Positions 57,670-64,000 of a DNA stretch of 64,000 nt are shown piece after piece. Location of the stretch: positions 1-64,000 of the forward strand of contig NZ_MBES01000081.1 of the NCBI RefSeq assembly GCF_001954195.1, read 5' to 3'. Numbering within the stretch: position 1 is the stretch's first letter; the number at the start of each line of letters is the position of its first letter. Source of the DNA: Mycobacterium sp. IS-1264 (GTDB lineage: Bacteria; Actinomycetota; Actinomycetes; Mycobacteriales; Mycobacteriaceae). The translations under genes and the position numbers were made by a program. The notes beneath the pieces are model-generated. The model did not search any database. It saw only the letters and a program-made list of their open reading frames with translations, and was not told where the DNA came from.

Positions 57670-57777
57670 GATGTGCCGGTGACGGCACCAAGGACCGATG
57701 TGCCGGTGACGGCACCAAGGACCGCCGTGCCGGTGACGGCACCAAGGACCGCCGTGCCGGTGACGGCCCCAAGGACC
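57670..57777 (+). repeat. 4 x 27-bp array of small hairpins between two genes
   Basis: Four contiguous 27-bp units at 57670, 57697, 57724 and 57751; unit 1 and 2 identical, units 3-4 differ at one to three bases. Each contains the mini-palindrome TGCCG-GTGA-CGGCA (broken in the last). The array ends one base before the ATG of the next gene. Because 27 is a multiple of three, one frame (57673 on) stays open and reads a nonapeptide VPVTAPRT plus Ala or Asp. Confidence 0.92.
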
Positions 57778-57778
57778 T

Positions 57779-58570
57779 ATGCGCGTAGCGACCTTCAACA
57801 TCCTGCATGGTCGCACGGTCGGCGATGGCGTGGATCCGCAACGGCTACGCGACTGCGTGCGGCGACTCGATCCCGACGTCTTGGCGTTGCAGGAGGTCGA
57901 CTTTGAGCAGCCGCGCTCGGAGCGAGCCGACCTCACCGCGGCGGCGGCCCAAGCGATGGGAGCGGTGGAGCACCGGTTTGTCGCCGCTATCTCAGGCACC
58001 CCTGGGGCGACTTGGATGGCCGCCACGGGCCGCGAACAACCCGGGACCGCGGCATATGGAATTGCCCTCTTGTCAAGGTATCCGGTCGCCAGTTGGCAGG
58101 TGCTGCGCCTACCGCGCATTCCGATGCGCTTTCCCATGTACCTGCCGGGCCCCAGGCGGGTGATGATCGTCGACGAAGAACCGCGGGCGGCGGTCATCGC
58201 ACGGCTGCACACCCCGCACGGCGCTCTGACGGTGGCCAACACGCACTTGTCTTTCGTACCCGGCTGGAATCGGCGCCAGCTGCGCCGACTGATCCACGAC
58301 CTGCGCGGCTTTCCCGGCCCGCGGCTGCTGATGGGAGACCTGAACATGACGCCCCAGGCGGTTCGGCGTTGGTCGGGAATGCGGACGCTGGCGATGGCCC
58401 CCACATTTCCCGCGGATGCGCCCGGCCGCCAACTCGACCACATCCTTACCGACGACGATCGCTTGCGCGGCGGTGCCGCCGAGGCGGAACTGATGCCGAT
58501 CTCTGACCATCGCCCGCTGGTGGTTGACTTGGTGGTCGACGGCGAAGTGGCCGACGGCGAACACGCCTGA
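57779..58570 (+). CDS. Endonuclease/exonuclease/phosphatase-family protein
   Basis: A 263-residue EEP-fold metal-dependent hydrolase (DNase I/sphingomyelinase/inositol-phosphatase superfamily). Motifs in order: MRVATFNILHGR (metal Asn), VLALQEVDFEQ (Glu), NTHLSFVPGWNR (Asn-His), LLMGDLNMTPQAV (Asp-Asn) and PISDHRPLVVDLVV (terminal Asp-His). ATG at 57779 immediately after the 27-bp array. Substrate could be nucleic acid or a phospholipid/phosphosugar. The C-terminus ends in a 15-bp duplication (VVDGE-VADGE). Confidence 0.85.
   Translation: MRVATFNILHGRTVGDGVDPQRLRDCVRRLDPDVLALQEVDFEQPRSERADLTAAAAQAMGAVEHRFVAAISGTPGATWMAATGREQPGTAAYGIALLSRYPVASWQVLRLPRIPMRFPMYLPGPRRVMIVDEEPRAAVIARLHTPHGALTVANTHLSFVPGWNRRQLRRLIHDLRGFPGPRLLMGDLNMTPQAVRRWSGMRTLAMAPTFPADAPGRQLDHILTDDDRLRGGAAEAELMPISDHRPLVVDLVVDGEVADGEHA
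58532..58561 (+). repeat. 2 x 15-bp in-frame duplication at a C-terminus
   Basis: GTGGTCGACGGCGAA and GTGGCCGACGGCGAA, 14 of 15 identical, three codons before the stop of the EEP gene. Confidence 0.78.
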
Positions 58571-58584
58571 GCAGCCGCGCCGGT

Positions 58585-58863
58585 TCAGATCGCGGTGAGC
58601 CCGCGTTGGACACGCTCGATGTCGTCCGGTAACGGCATCTCGTGGGTGACCCTGGCGATCTCCACCCCGACATCGACCCGGAAATCGGCCTCGACGAGTC
58701 CGTGTCCGGGCCCGAATTTGCTTATGACCGAGCGGATCTCGTCGTCCGACGCCCGACGCGGCAGCAGCGCCAGCAACGGCACATAACCCACGACGGGCGT
58801 CCCGCTCGGGTACCCGGCACGCAGAAAAGCGACGATGCCCGCCACCCGGTCGCCCATGCTCAT
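58585..58863 (-). CDS. DUF3349 family protein
   Basis: A 92-residue helical protein of the mycobacterial DUF3349 family (Rv0543c type): RVAGIVAFLRAGYPSGTPVVGYVPLLALLPRRASDDEI is the characteristic block. Biochemical role unknown in the family. ATG 58863 chosen; the frame continues nine codons upstream through another ATG at 58890. Its leader contains a 15-bp array. Confidence 0.82.
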   Translation of the reverse strand: MSMGDRVAGIVAFLRAGYPSGTPVVGYVPLLALLPRRASDDEIRSVISKFGPGHGLVEADFRVDVGVEIARVTHEMPLPDDIERVQRGLTAI

Positions 58864-58889
58864 TTTGCCGGGATAGCCTCGCAATACCA

Positions 58890-58948
58890 TTTGAAACGCA
58901 GCCGTTTGAAACGCAGCCGTTTGAAACGCAGCCGTATTGCACGCAGCC
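58890..58948 (-). repeat. 3 to 4 x 15-bp array upstream of the DUF3349 gene
   Basis: TTTGAAACGCAGCCG three times exactly (58890-58934), then a degenerate fourth copy TATTGCACGCAGCC. It lies in the leader/promoter of the minus-strand gene. Confidence 0.9.
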
Positions 58949-58977
58949 TTTCACGAAACGAAGGTCCACAAAACGAA

Positions 58978-59010
58978 GAGGCCCGGTCCCCCAACGGAAC
59001 CGGGCCCCTC
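58978..59010 (-). terminator. Rho-independent terminator of the CsbD gene
   Basis: Plus-strand GAGGCCCGGT (58978-58987) pairs with ACCGGGCCCCTC (58999-59010) with a small C bulge and an 11-base loop. In the minus direction it starts 12 bases after the CsbD stop and is followed by TTCGTTTTG. Confidence 0.78.
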
Positions 59011-59021
59011 GTTCGTTCGGA

Positions 59022-59258
59022 CTATTGATTTTCCTTTTGCCGTTCCTCGGCGGCCTTTGCGCCGGCGCGGGCGGATTCGGCTTCGGCTTCCTTCTTGCCG
59101 GCATCACGCTGGGCGTCGGCCTTGTCTTGCTGCGCCTGACCCTCTTCGACGATGTCGTCGCGGCCGGTCAAGGTTCCACCAACCTCTTTCGCCTTACCCT
59201 TAACGCCTTCAACGGCGCCCTTGACGGCTTCTTGTGCTCCGCTCTTGTGATCGCCCAT
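59022..59258 (-). CDS. CsbD-family stress protein
   Basis: A 78-residue, highly charged hydrophilic protein: GAQEAVKGAVEGVKGKAKEVGGTLTGRDDIVEEGQAQQDKADAQ is the CsbD-like core, and an Ala/Glu/Lys-rich helical tail follows. CsbD proteins are stress-induced (sigma-B-dependent in Bacillus); function unknown. ATG 59258 with GGGAGG upstream. A weak SigF-like pair lies about 140 bases upstream (GTTT at 59424-59421, GGGAAG at 59405-59400, spacer 15). Confidence 0.85.
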   Translation of the reverse strand: MGDHKSGAQEAVKGAVEGVKGKAKEVGGTLTGRDDIVEEGQAQQDKADAQRDAGKKEAEAESARAGAKAAEERQKENQ

Positions 59259-59557
59259 GGTTCGACCTCCCTTTCGGTGGTTGCTGAGCTTTCGCCCATC
59301 TGGATGCGGATCGGCCTGATCAGCTGGCACGCGCCACGGCGTTCTTTGGTTCCTCGGTGCGTTAGCTGCCGGGCTAATCAACGCGTCCGCGTATATCGGC
59401 TTCCCGCGCCGCGGCCCGCCAAACGCGCCCCCCGCATCGCAACCGATTTCGCCTGGTCGACCCATGCGTGTCCTGAATCACCCGGGCGCGAACCGAATCA
59501 AGTTGCGTGGCTTGGCACTCCGGCGGATAGCGGCCGAAAATTTATCTGCCGAGCCTT

Positions 59558-59582
59558 GTTTGAACGCTCTGATCGCGGGTAT
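59558..59582 (+). promoter_or_regulatory. SigF-type promoter upstream of the NmrA-like gene
   Basis: GTTT (59558-59561), 15-base spacer, GGGTAT (59577-59582), a close match to the mycobacterial SigF consensus. Transcription would start near 59589, downstream of the only in-frame TTG (59556), so the gene must begin later. Confidence 0.7.
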
Positions 59583-59618
59583 AGCGGGGTCCCGGAAGCT
59601 GACGAGAGTGGGTACAAG

Positions 59619-60398
59619 ACGACCAACATTGCTGTCGTTGGGGCGACCGGCACGGCCGGATCCCGCGTCACCGCCAGGCTGAAAGGCCGGGGTGTCGCGG
59701 TGGTCGAGCTCGCCCGTTCCCGCGGAGTTGACCTGATCTCAGGGCGCGGTCTGGCCGAGGCGCTGGAGGGAGTGGACGTCGTGATCGACGTGTCCGATCC
59801 GGTGCCGGACGGCGATCACGGCGACATCATCGACACCCTGGCCACCGCGTCGCACAACCTGGTCGGTGCGTGCGCCTCGCAGGGAGTCCAGCGGCTGGTG
59901 GCGTTGACGATTGCCGGCATCGACGACCCCACGCTCGATGCATCCCCCTACTACGTGGCCAAACGCGCGGCCAAGGAGATCGTGCTCAACGGTCCGGTGC
60001 CGACGACGATCGTCAAGTCCACGCAGTACCACGAGTTCGCCACCCACCCAGCGGCCGTGAGCTGCGATGACGACGAAGTGCTGGTCGAGGATTGGCTGAT
60101 ACAACCAATCGCCGCCGACACGGTCGCCGATGTGCTGGTCGAGGCCGCTCTGGGCCAGACCCGCACGCCGCGAACCATCACCGGCCCGCAAGACATCCGA
60201 CTGCCCGAACTCACGTCGAAACTGCTCGAATCCCAGGGCGATGGCCGTCGCGTGCGCACCGTGCCACCGGCCCTGACGGCGCTCGCCGGTGGCGCACTGC
60301 TGGCACCGAACAACGCCATGGTCCTCGGCCCCGACATCGAAACGTGGCTGGACACCGTGGCGACCGACGGAGTGACGAACGGTTCGGCCAACGCCTAG
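59619..60398 (+). CDS. NmrA-like NAD(P)-binding protein, start codon apparently ACG
   Basis: About 259 residues. Rossmann-fold NAD(P) site NIAVVGATGTAGSRVTARL at the very start, then VDLISGRGLAEALEGVDVVID and the atypical-SDR segments LVALTIAGIDDP and PYYVAKRAAKEIVLNGPVPTTIVKSTQYHEF. Belongs to the NmrA/SDR a5 group. Relatives start MTNIAVVGATG or similar; here the matching codon is ACG (59619) and no ATG or GTG lies in frame between the SigF-type promoter and the fold. Either ACG is used, TTG 59556 is used from another promoter, or the gene has a start-codon mutation. Upstream 59259-59557 holds no gene. Confidence 0.7.
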   Translation, partial: TTNIAVVGATGTAGSRVTARLKGRGVAVVELARSRGVDLISGRGLAEALEGVDVVIDVSDPVPDGDHGDIIDTLATASHNLVGACASQGVQRLVALTIAGIDDPTLDASPYYVAKRAAKEIVLNGPVPTTIVKSTQYHEFATHPAAVSCDDDEVLVEDWLIQPIAADTVADVLVEAALGQTRTPRTITGPQDIRLPELTSKLLESQGDGRRVRTVPPALTALAGGALLAPNNAMVLGPDIETWLDTVATDGVTNGSANA

Positions 60399-60709
60399 CA
60401 AAGCAGAACAGAACAGCCATTTCGGGTCACGGCTTTATTACGATCGAGATCACGATCCGCTAAGAAGACCTCGGATTCTCTGAGAGTTTGGCCATTCGCT
60501 TAGCACATCAGCATCAATCTGTCCGTCTAGTCACGCACCCGGCCGCACGCAGTGATTCGCGTTGATTTTGCTTCGGCACCGGCCCTAGTCGCCCCGGCTA
60601 CTTTGGATTTCGGGCCTCGGGAGCCCGCGCGAAGCAACGAAAAATCGAAGCGACGAGAAATCGAAGCAACGAGAAATCACTGCGAGAATTCGAAGGACAA
60701 TCACCGATC
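60399..60709 (+). other. 311-base intergenic region before the hemophore gene
   Basis: No gene recognised. It contains the leader of the Rv0203-like gene, a 3 x 16-bp array at 60631-60678, and AT-rich patches (60427-60480). No IdeR-type iron box is visible. Confidence 0.5.
60631..60678 (+). repeat. 3 x 16-bp array in the hemophore leader
   Basis: GAAGCAACGAAAAATC, GAAGCGACGAGAAATC and GAAGCAACGAGAAATC, ending 31 bases before the ATG. Confidence 0.87.
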
Positions 60710-61132
60710 ATGAAAATCAGCAACAACCTCACGCGCCAGGTCACGCGCCGGAGAGTGGCCGGTGTCAGCGCCGGCGTCTTGCTCGGGGGCATGGCCGCGG
60801 GCATGGCCGTGGGCATCGTCGCCGCGCCGTCGGCAGCCGCAGCACCCGACTGCAGCCCCGCCGGCGTCAACGCCACCGTCTCCTCGGTCACGGACTCGGC
60901 CCAGCAATACCTTGCCGGGCATCCGGGTGCCAACCAGGTGGTCATGGCCGCTTACGGGCAGCCGCGCGCGCAGGCCGCATCCAACTTGCGGAACTACTTC
61001 ACCGCGCACCCGCAGGAGTACTACGACCTGCGCGGGATCCTGGCACCGATCGGCGACACCGAGCGCCAGTGCAGCGTGACGGCACTACCGCCGAATCTGG
61101 AGTCTGCCTACCAGGAGTTCATGGCCGGCTGA
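60710..61132 (+). CDS. Secreted haem-binding protein (Rv0203-like hemophore)
   Basis: A 140-residue secreted protein. Signal peptide: basic start RQVTRRRVAG, hydrophobic GVLLGGMAAGMAVGIVAAP, cleavage near SAAAAP at about residue 45. Mature domain DCSPAGVNATVSSVTDSAQQYLAGHPGANQVVMAA with a helical repeat-like body and a Cys pair (one at each end). This matches the mycobacterial haemophore-type family (Rv0203, 136 residues), which passes haem to MmpL3/MmpL11 in M. tuberculosis. A strong terminator follows directly. Confidence 0.85.
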   Translation: MKISNNLTRQVTRRRVAGVSAGVLLGGMAAGMAVGIVAAPSAAAAPDCSPAGVNATVSSVTDSAQQYLAGHPGANQVVMAAYGQPRAQAASNLRNYFTAHPQEYYDLRGILAPIGDTERQCSVTALPPNLESAYQEFMAG

Positions 61133-61142
61133 CGCTCCCAGA

Positions 61143-61175
61143 AACGACCCGCCACCACCGCTGTGGCGGGTCGTT
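61143..61175 (+). terminator. Rho-independent terminator after the hemophore gene
   Basis: Perfect 13-bp stem AACGACCCGCCAC (61143-61155) / GTGGCGGGTCGTT (61163-61175) with a 7-base loop, 11 bases after the stop. No long T-run follows, as is common in mycobacteria. Confidence 0.85.
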
Positions 61176-61247
61176 CTGCGCGGGGGGTGTTACCAGCCCC
61201 AAAAACCAGCCCCGTGTGAACGGGTCGCCGGATGGGTAATTGTCCAG

Positions 61248-61327
61248 CCAGACAACGGGACTGCCAGACAACGGGACTGCCAGACAACGGGACTGCCAGA
61301 CAACGGGACTGCCAGACAACACGACTG
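61248..61327 (+). repeat. 5 x 16-bp array upstream of topoisomerase IB
   Basis: CCAGACAACGGGACTG four times exactly (61248-61311), then CCAGACAACACGACTG. It ends nine bases before the ATG, so it occupies the promoter/leader and replaces the usual spacer. Confidence 0.93.
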
Positions 61328-61336
61328 GAAGGCACA

Positions 61337-62392
61337 ATGCGGCTGCGTCGCAGTGAGCTCAGCAAGCCGGGGATCACGCGCAAGCGCCGCGGCAAGGGTT
61401 TCGCCTATTTCGGGACGGATGGCGAGCCGCTGGACGACGAGCGCACCCTGCAGCGGATCAAGGATCTCGTGATCCCGCCGGCGTGGAAGAAAGTGTGGAT
61501 CTCACCGCACCCCAACGGCCACATACAGGCCGTGGGCACCGACGCCGCCGGTCGCCGCCAGTACCTCTACCACGCGGCCTGGCAGCAGGAACGTGCCGAG
61601 GAGAAGTTCGACCGCGTCCTGGAACTGTCCACACAGTTGCCGGCCTGGCGCGACCGCGTCGCCGCGGACCTCGCGGGTCGGGGGCTGACGCGTGAGCGGG
61701 TGCTGGCGCTCGCGCTGCGCCTCCTTGATCGTGGCTACTTCCGCGCCGGCGGTGAGCAGTACGCCGAGGAGAACGAATCCTATGGAATCGCCACCCTGCT
61801 GTGCGAGCACGTCACGGTGCGTCGCGAGGCGGTCGAATTCGACTACCCCGCCAAAAGCGGGGTGCGGCGAACTCTGGAAATCGAGGACCCCGCGGTGGTC
61901 CGCGCGGTGCGGGCACTGACGCGCCGGACCGAGCGAACCGAGCGATTGCTGGTGTGCCGTACCGCATCCGGATGGATAGACGTGCGCGCCGACGACCTCA
62001 ACGCCCGGTTCAAGGAGCTCGTCGGCGACGAATACACCGTCAAGGATCTGCGGACCTGGCATGGGACGGTACTGGCCGCGGCGGCGTTCGCCGACGCTGA
62101 CCCCGCCGTCTCGCAGCGGGTGGCCAAGCGCGTCGAGGCCGCGGTCATGCGGGAGGTCGCCGAGGAACTGGGCAATACGCCGGCGGTTGCCCGCGGCTCC
62201 TATGTAGATCCGCGCGTCGTCACCGGCTACCGGCAGGGGCAGACCATCGCCGCGGCGACCGCTCGCGCCGCTCGCGCCCGCCGACCAGAGGCCGTCCAGG
62301 AAATCCTGGAGCGGGCCACCCGCGCGCTGATTCGCCGAGTAGCCAAGGGCGACAGCGCATCTGGCTTGACCGCCCTGCCCAAGAGCGCGTGA
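61337..62392 (+). CDS. DNA topoisomerase IB (poxvirus-type)
   Basis: A 351-residue type IB topoisomerase, which relaxes supercoils through a 3'-phosphotyrosyl intermediate. N-terminal GKGFAYFGTDGEPLDDERTLQRIKDLVIPPAWKKVWISPHPNGHIQAVGTDAAGRRQYLYHAAW, catalytic Arg region RTASGWIDVRADDLNARFKEL, KDLRTWHGTVLAA (Lys/Arg-His), and the active Tyr in ARGSYVDPRVVTGY near residue 290. ATG 61337 matches the family N-terminus MRLRRSEL; the frame upstream only translates the repeat array. Confidence 0.92.
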   Translation: MRLRRSELSKPGITRKRRGKGFAYFGTDGEPLDDERTLQRIKDLVIPPAWKKVWISPHPNGHIQAVGTDAAGRRQYLYHAAWQQERAEEKFDRVLELSTQLPAWRDRVAADLAGRGLTRERVLALALRLLDRGYFRAGGEQYAEENESYGIATLLCEHVTVRREAVEFDYPAKSGVRRTLEIEDPAVVRAVRALTRRTERTERLLVCRTASGWIDVRADDLNARFKELVGDEYTVKDLRTWHGTVLAAAAFADADPAVSQRVAKRVEAAVMREVAEELGNTPAVARGSYVDPRVVTGYRQGQTIAAATARAARARRPEAVQEILERATRALIRRVAKGDSASGLTALPKSA

Positions 62393-62484
62393 CCCGACGG
62401 GCCGCCACGTAATTACACAATCGTTATCGTAAAAAATCGGATCGGCGACGCATAACGGCGAAGAATCCGGGTATGACGTGATGC

Positions 62485-63537
62485 GTGGGGAGTGCTGAAG
62501 GCGCACGCGCGAATCAGACCGCGAATCAGACCGTGGTGGTGACTGGCGCCAGCGGGGGCATCGGGCGCGCCACCGCCACCGCGTTCGGAGCGCGGGGCGC
62601 GCATGTCGGCCTGGTCGCGCGTGGCGAGAAGGGACTGAACGCCGCGGCCCGCGACGTCGAAGCCGCCGGCGGCAAAGCGTGCGTCATACCGACCGACGTC
62701 GCCGACCCAGAGCAGTGCGAGGCCGCCGCCGAGGAGGTCGAGCGGACCTTCGGGCCCATAGACGTCTGGGTGAACGTCGCATTCACTTCGGTGTTTGCCC
62801 CGTTCTGGGAAATCACGCCCGCGGAGTTCAAGCGCGTGACCGAAGTGACCTACCTGGGCTTCGTGTACTGCACCATGGCCGCGTTGAAGCGGATGAGGCC
62901 CCGCGACGCCGGCACCATCGTGCAGGTCGGCTCCGCGCTTGCCTACCGCGGCATCCCGCTGCAAAGCGCCTACTGCGGTGCCAAACACGCGACGCAGGGC
63001 TTCAACGAGGCGCTGCGATGCGAGCTGCTGCACGAACACAGCAACGTCCGCGTCACCATGGTCCAGATGCCGGCGGTCAACACCCCGCAGTTCTCCTGGG
63101 TCCTGTCGCGCTTACCCAAGCAGGCCCAGCCGGTTCCGCCGATCTACCAGCCCGAGATCCCCGCGCAAGCCGTGCTCTACGCCGCGGATCATCCACAGCG
63201 ACGCGAGTATTGGGTGGGCGGCAGCACCGTGGGAACCCTGGCCGCCAACGCGATAGCGCCGGGTCTGCTGGATCGCTACCTCGCCCGCACCGGCTTCGAC
63301 TCGCAGCAGACCGACGATCCCCGCCCGGCCGACCAGCCGGCCAACTTGTGGGAGCCCGCCGACGGCAGCGATGGCCGGGACTACGGCGCACACGGCATTT
63401 TCGACGACACATCCACCAACCGCAGTTTCCAGCTATGGGGTTCGCAACACCACGGCCTCCTCGGGGGTACCGCGACGGCGGCGTTTGCCGCCGCGGCCGG
63501 GGCGGCGGTGCGCAGGTTACGACGATGGCGTCGCTGA
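62485..63537 (+). CDS. SDR-family oxidoreductase with C-terminal anchor
   Basis: A 350-residue protein: classical SDR domain (about residues 15-260) with VVVTGASGGIGRATATAFGARGAHVGLVARG, VNVAFTSVFAPF, and active Tyr-Lys in SAYCGAKHATQGFNEALRCEL near residue 164. After residue 320 a hydrophobic stretch (LLGGTATAAFAAAAGAAV) and Arg-rich end suggest a membrane tail. GTG 62485 start; the N-terminus includes a duplicated peptide ANQT from a 12-bp repeat. Substrate unknown. Precedes the ThDP-enzyme gene by 38 bases. Confidence 0.83.
   Translation: MGSAEGARANQTANQTVVVTGASGGIGRATATAFGARGAHVGLVARGEKGLNAAARDVEAAGGKACVIPTDVADPEQCEAAAEEVERTFGPIDVWVNVAFTSVFAPFWEITPAEFKRVTEVTYLGFVYCTMAALKRMRPRDAGTIVQVGSALAYRGIPLQSAYCGAKHATQGFNEALRCELLHEHSNVRVTMVQMPAVNTPQFSWVLSRLPKQAQPVPPIYQPEIPAQAVLYAADHPQRREYWVGGSTVGTLAANAIAPGLLDRYLARTGFDSQQTDDPRPADQPANLWEPADGSDGRDYGAHGIFDDTSTNRSFQLWGSQHHGLLGGTATAAFAAAAGAAVRRLRRWRR
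62509..62532 (+). repeat. 2 x 12-bp exact duplication at an N-terminus
   Basis: GCGAATCAGACC twice in a row, immediately before GTGGTGGTGACTGGC, the first strand of the SDR fold. In-frame; encodes ANQT twice. Confidence 0.85.
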
Positions 63538-63542
63538 CCGGC

Positions 63543-63578
63543 GCGCGAAACCAGGAGCGAAACTAGGAGGGAAATTCA
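63543..63578 (+). repeat. 3 x 12-bp degenerate array forming a ribosome-binding site
   Basis: GCGAAACCAGGA, GCGAAACTAGGA and GGGAAATTCATG. The copies carry AGGA/AGGAGGG ribosome-binding sequence and the last ends in the ATG of the next gene. Confidence 0.65.
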
Positions 63579-64000
63579 TGTCCAAGCAAGAGGTCAGCGA
63601 CTACCTGTTGGAGCGGTTGCGGGCGTGGAATGTTGAGCACGTCTTCGCCTATCCCGGGGACGGCATCAACGGAATCCTCGCCGCGTGGGGCCGAGCCGAC
63701 AACAAGCCGATGTTCATCCAGTCGCGCCACGAGGAGATGAGCGCCTTCGAAGCGGTCGGGTACGCGAAATTCACCGGCCGTGTCGGGGTGTGCATGGCCA
63801 CGTCGGGGCCCGGCGCGATTCATCTGCTCAACGGCCTCTACGACGCCAAACTCGACCACGTGCCGGTGGTCGCCATCGTCGGGCAGACCAACCGCAGCGC
63901 CATGGGCGGGTCCTACCAACAGGAGGTCGACCTGCTCAGCCTGTACAAAGACGTCGCCAGCGACTACGTCCAAATGGTCACCGTGCCAGAGCAATTGCCC
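63576..64000 (+). CDS. Thiamine-pyrophosphate enzyme, pyruvate oxidase/acetolactate-synthase-like, 3'-truncated
   Basis: First 141 codons of a ThDP-dependent enzyme; the window ends within the gene. The Pyr domain is clear: VSDYLLERLRAWNVEHVFAYPGDGINGIL, FIQSRHEEMSAFEAVGYAKFTGRVGVCMATSGPGAIHLLNGLYDAKLDHVPVVAIVGQ. The Glu of RHEEM is the conserved ThDP-activating residue. Resembles PoxB-like 'thiamine pyrophosphate-requiring' proteins rather than biosynthetic IlvB. AGGAGGG at 63563-63569 supports the ATG 63576. Confidence 0.88.

Noticed and set aside
57670-57777. CRISPR array
   Set aside because: Units are contiguous, with no unique spacers between repeats, and no cas genes are near. The same applies to the other tandem arrays.
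57673-57906. 77-codon gene starting in the 27-bp array
   Set aside because: After the repeat it runs in another frame through the EEP gene, so it is not a stand-alone protein. Kept only as an observation in the findings.
62466-62480. SigF promoter for the SDR at 62485
   Set aside because: GGGTAT is present at 62469-62474 but there is no GTTT-like element at the right distance; one box alone is not enough.

Overview
The window is high-GC, densely coding actinobacterial chromosome, almost certainly from a Mycobacterium. It carries a mycobacterial gene order that I recognise from memory: fadE24-fadE23-fadB4, an orphan response regulator, the 14-gene nuo operon (complex I), a DUF58/MoxR3 membrane operon, a TetR, an Rv3168-type kinase, an Rv3169-type protein, aofH and an Rv3171c-type hydrolase. 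This matches the Rv3139-Rv3171c order of M. tuberculosis, with insertions (2.1-3.4 kb, 5.5-14.2 kb, 34.9-37.2 kb) and without the PPE genes found there. No rRNA, tRNA, phage, IS element or CRISPR array is visible. The first 12 bases match the end of the Nextera (Tn5) mosaic end, so base 1 is probably a contig edge with leftover adaptor.

Layout. 0-5.5 kb: acyl-CoA dehydrogenases FadE24 (3' part) and FadE23, a GNAT acetyltransferase, an aldo/keto reductase, and two MDR-type oxidoreductases (AcuI/YhdH-like and FadB4). 5.5-14.2 kb: an accessory catabolic block. A homogentisate-dioxygenase-like protein, an alpha/beta hydrolase, a CaiB-type CoA-transferase and an HMG-CoA-lyase-like protein are translationally coupled and followed by a TetR. 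A palindrome over the putative promoter is the likely operator. Next come an acyl-CoA dehydrogenase, an APH-fold kinase and a DUF6285 protein, a trio that resembles the kinase/dehydrogenase route for 4-hydroxyacyl-CoA (LvaA/B/C, ACAD11), then SnoaL-like and YceI-like proteins. 14.2-30.5 kb: degenerate response regulator and nuoA-N. 30.5-34.7 kb: the MoxR3/DUF58 operon on the minus strand. 34.9-37.8 kb: a DUF222/HNH (13E12-type) gene under a LexA SOS box, an SDR and a TetR. 37.8-44.1 kb: Rv3168-type kinase, Rv3169-type protein, AofH, hydrolase, and a Tat-exported lipoprotein amine oxidase.

44.1-52.7 kb is a signalling region: SRPBCC protein, STAS protein, AraC regulator, glycosyltransferase, then a chemotaxis-like set without motility genes in the window (CheB, STAS-HATPase, CheR-PAS, and a second convergent CheB). 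52.7-64 kb is a stress/accessory region: large catalase, Rho-N/DUF7218 protein, nucleotidyltransferase, ACAD-like protein, PIG-L deacetylase, EEP-family protein, DUF3349, CsbD, an NmrA-like protein behind a SigF-type promoter, an Rv0203-like hemophore, topoisomerase IB, an SDR, and the start of a ThDP-dependent enzyme.

The most unusual feature is spread over the whole window. At least two dozen short tandem arrays (unit 10-27 bp, 2-6 copies, each locus with its own unit) sit mostly at gene junctions, over stop codons, start codons, ribosome-binding regions and leaders. Arrays inside or overlapping reading frames all have units of 12 or 15 bp and keep frame. Arrays in non-coding spacers also use 10, 11, 14, 16 and 26 bp. 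This is not the MIRU, 13E12, IS or CRISPR pattern and is the main candidate for something undescribed.
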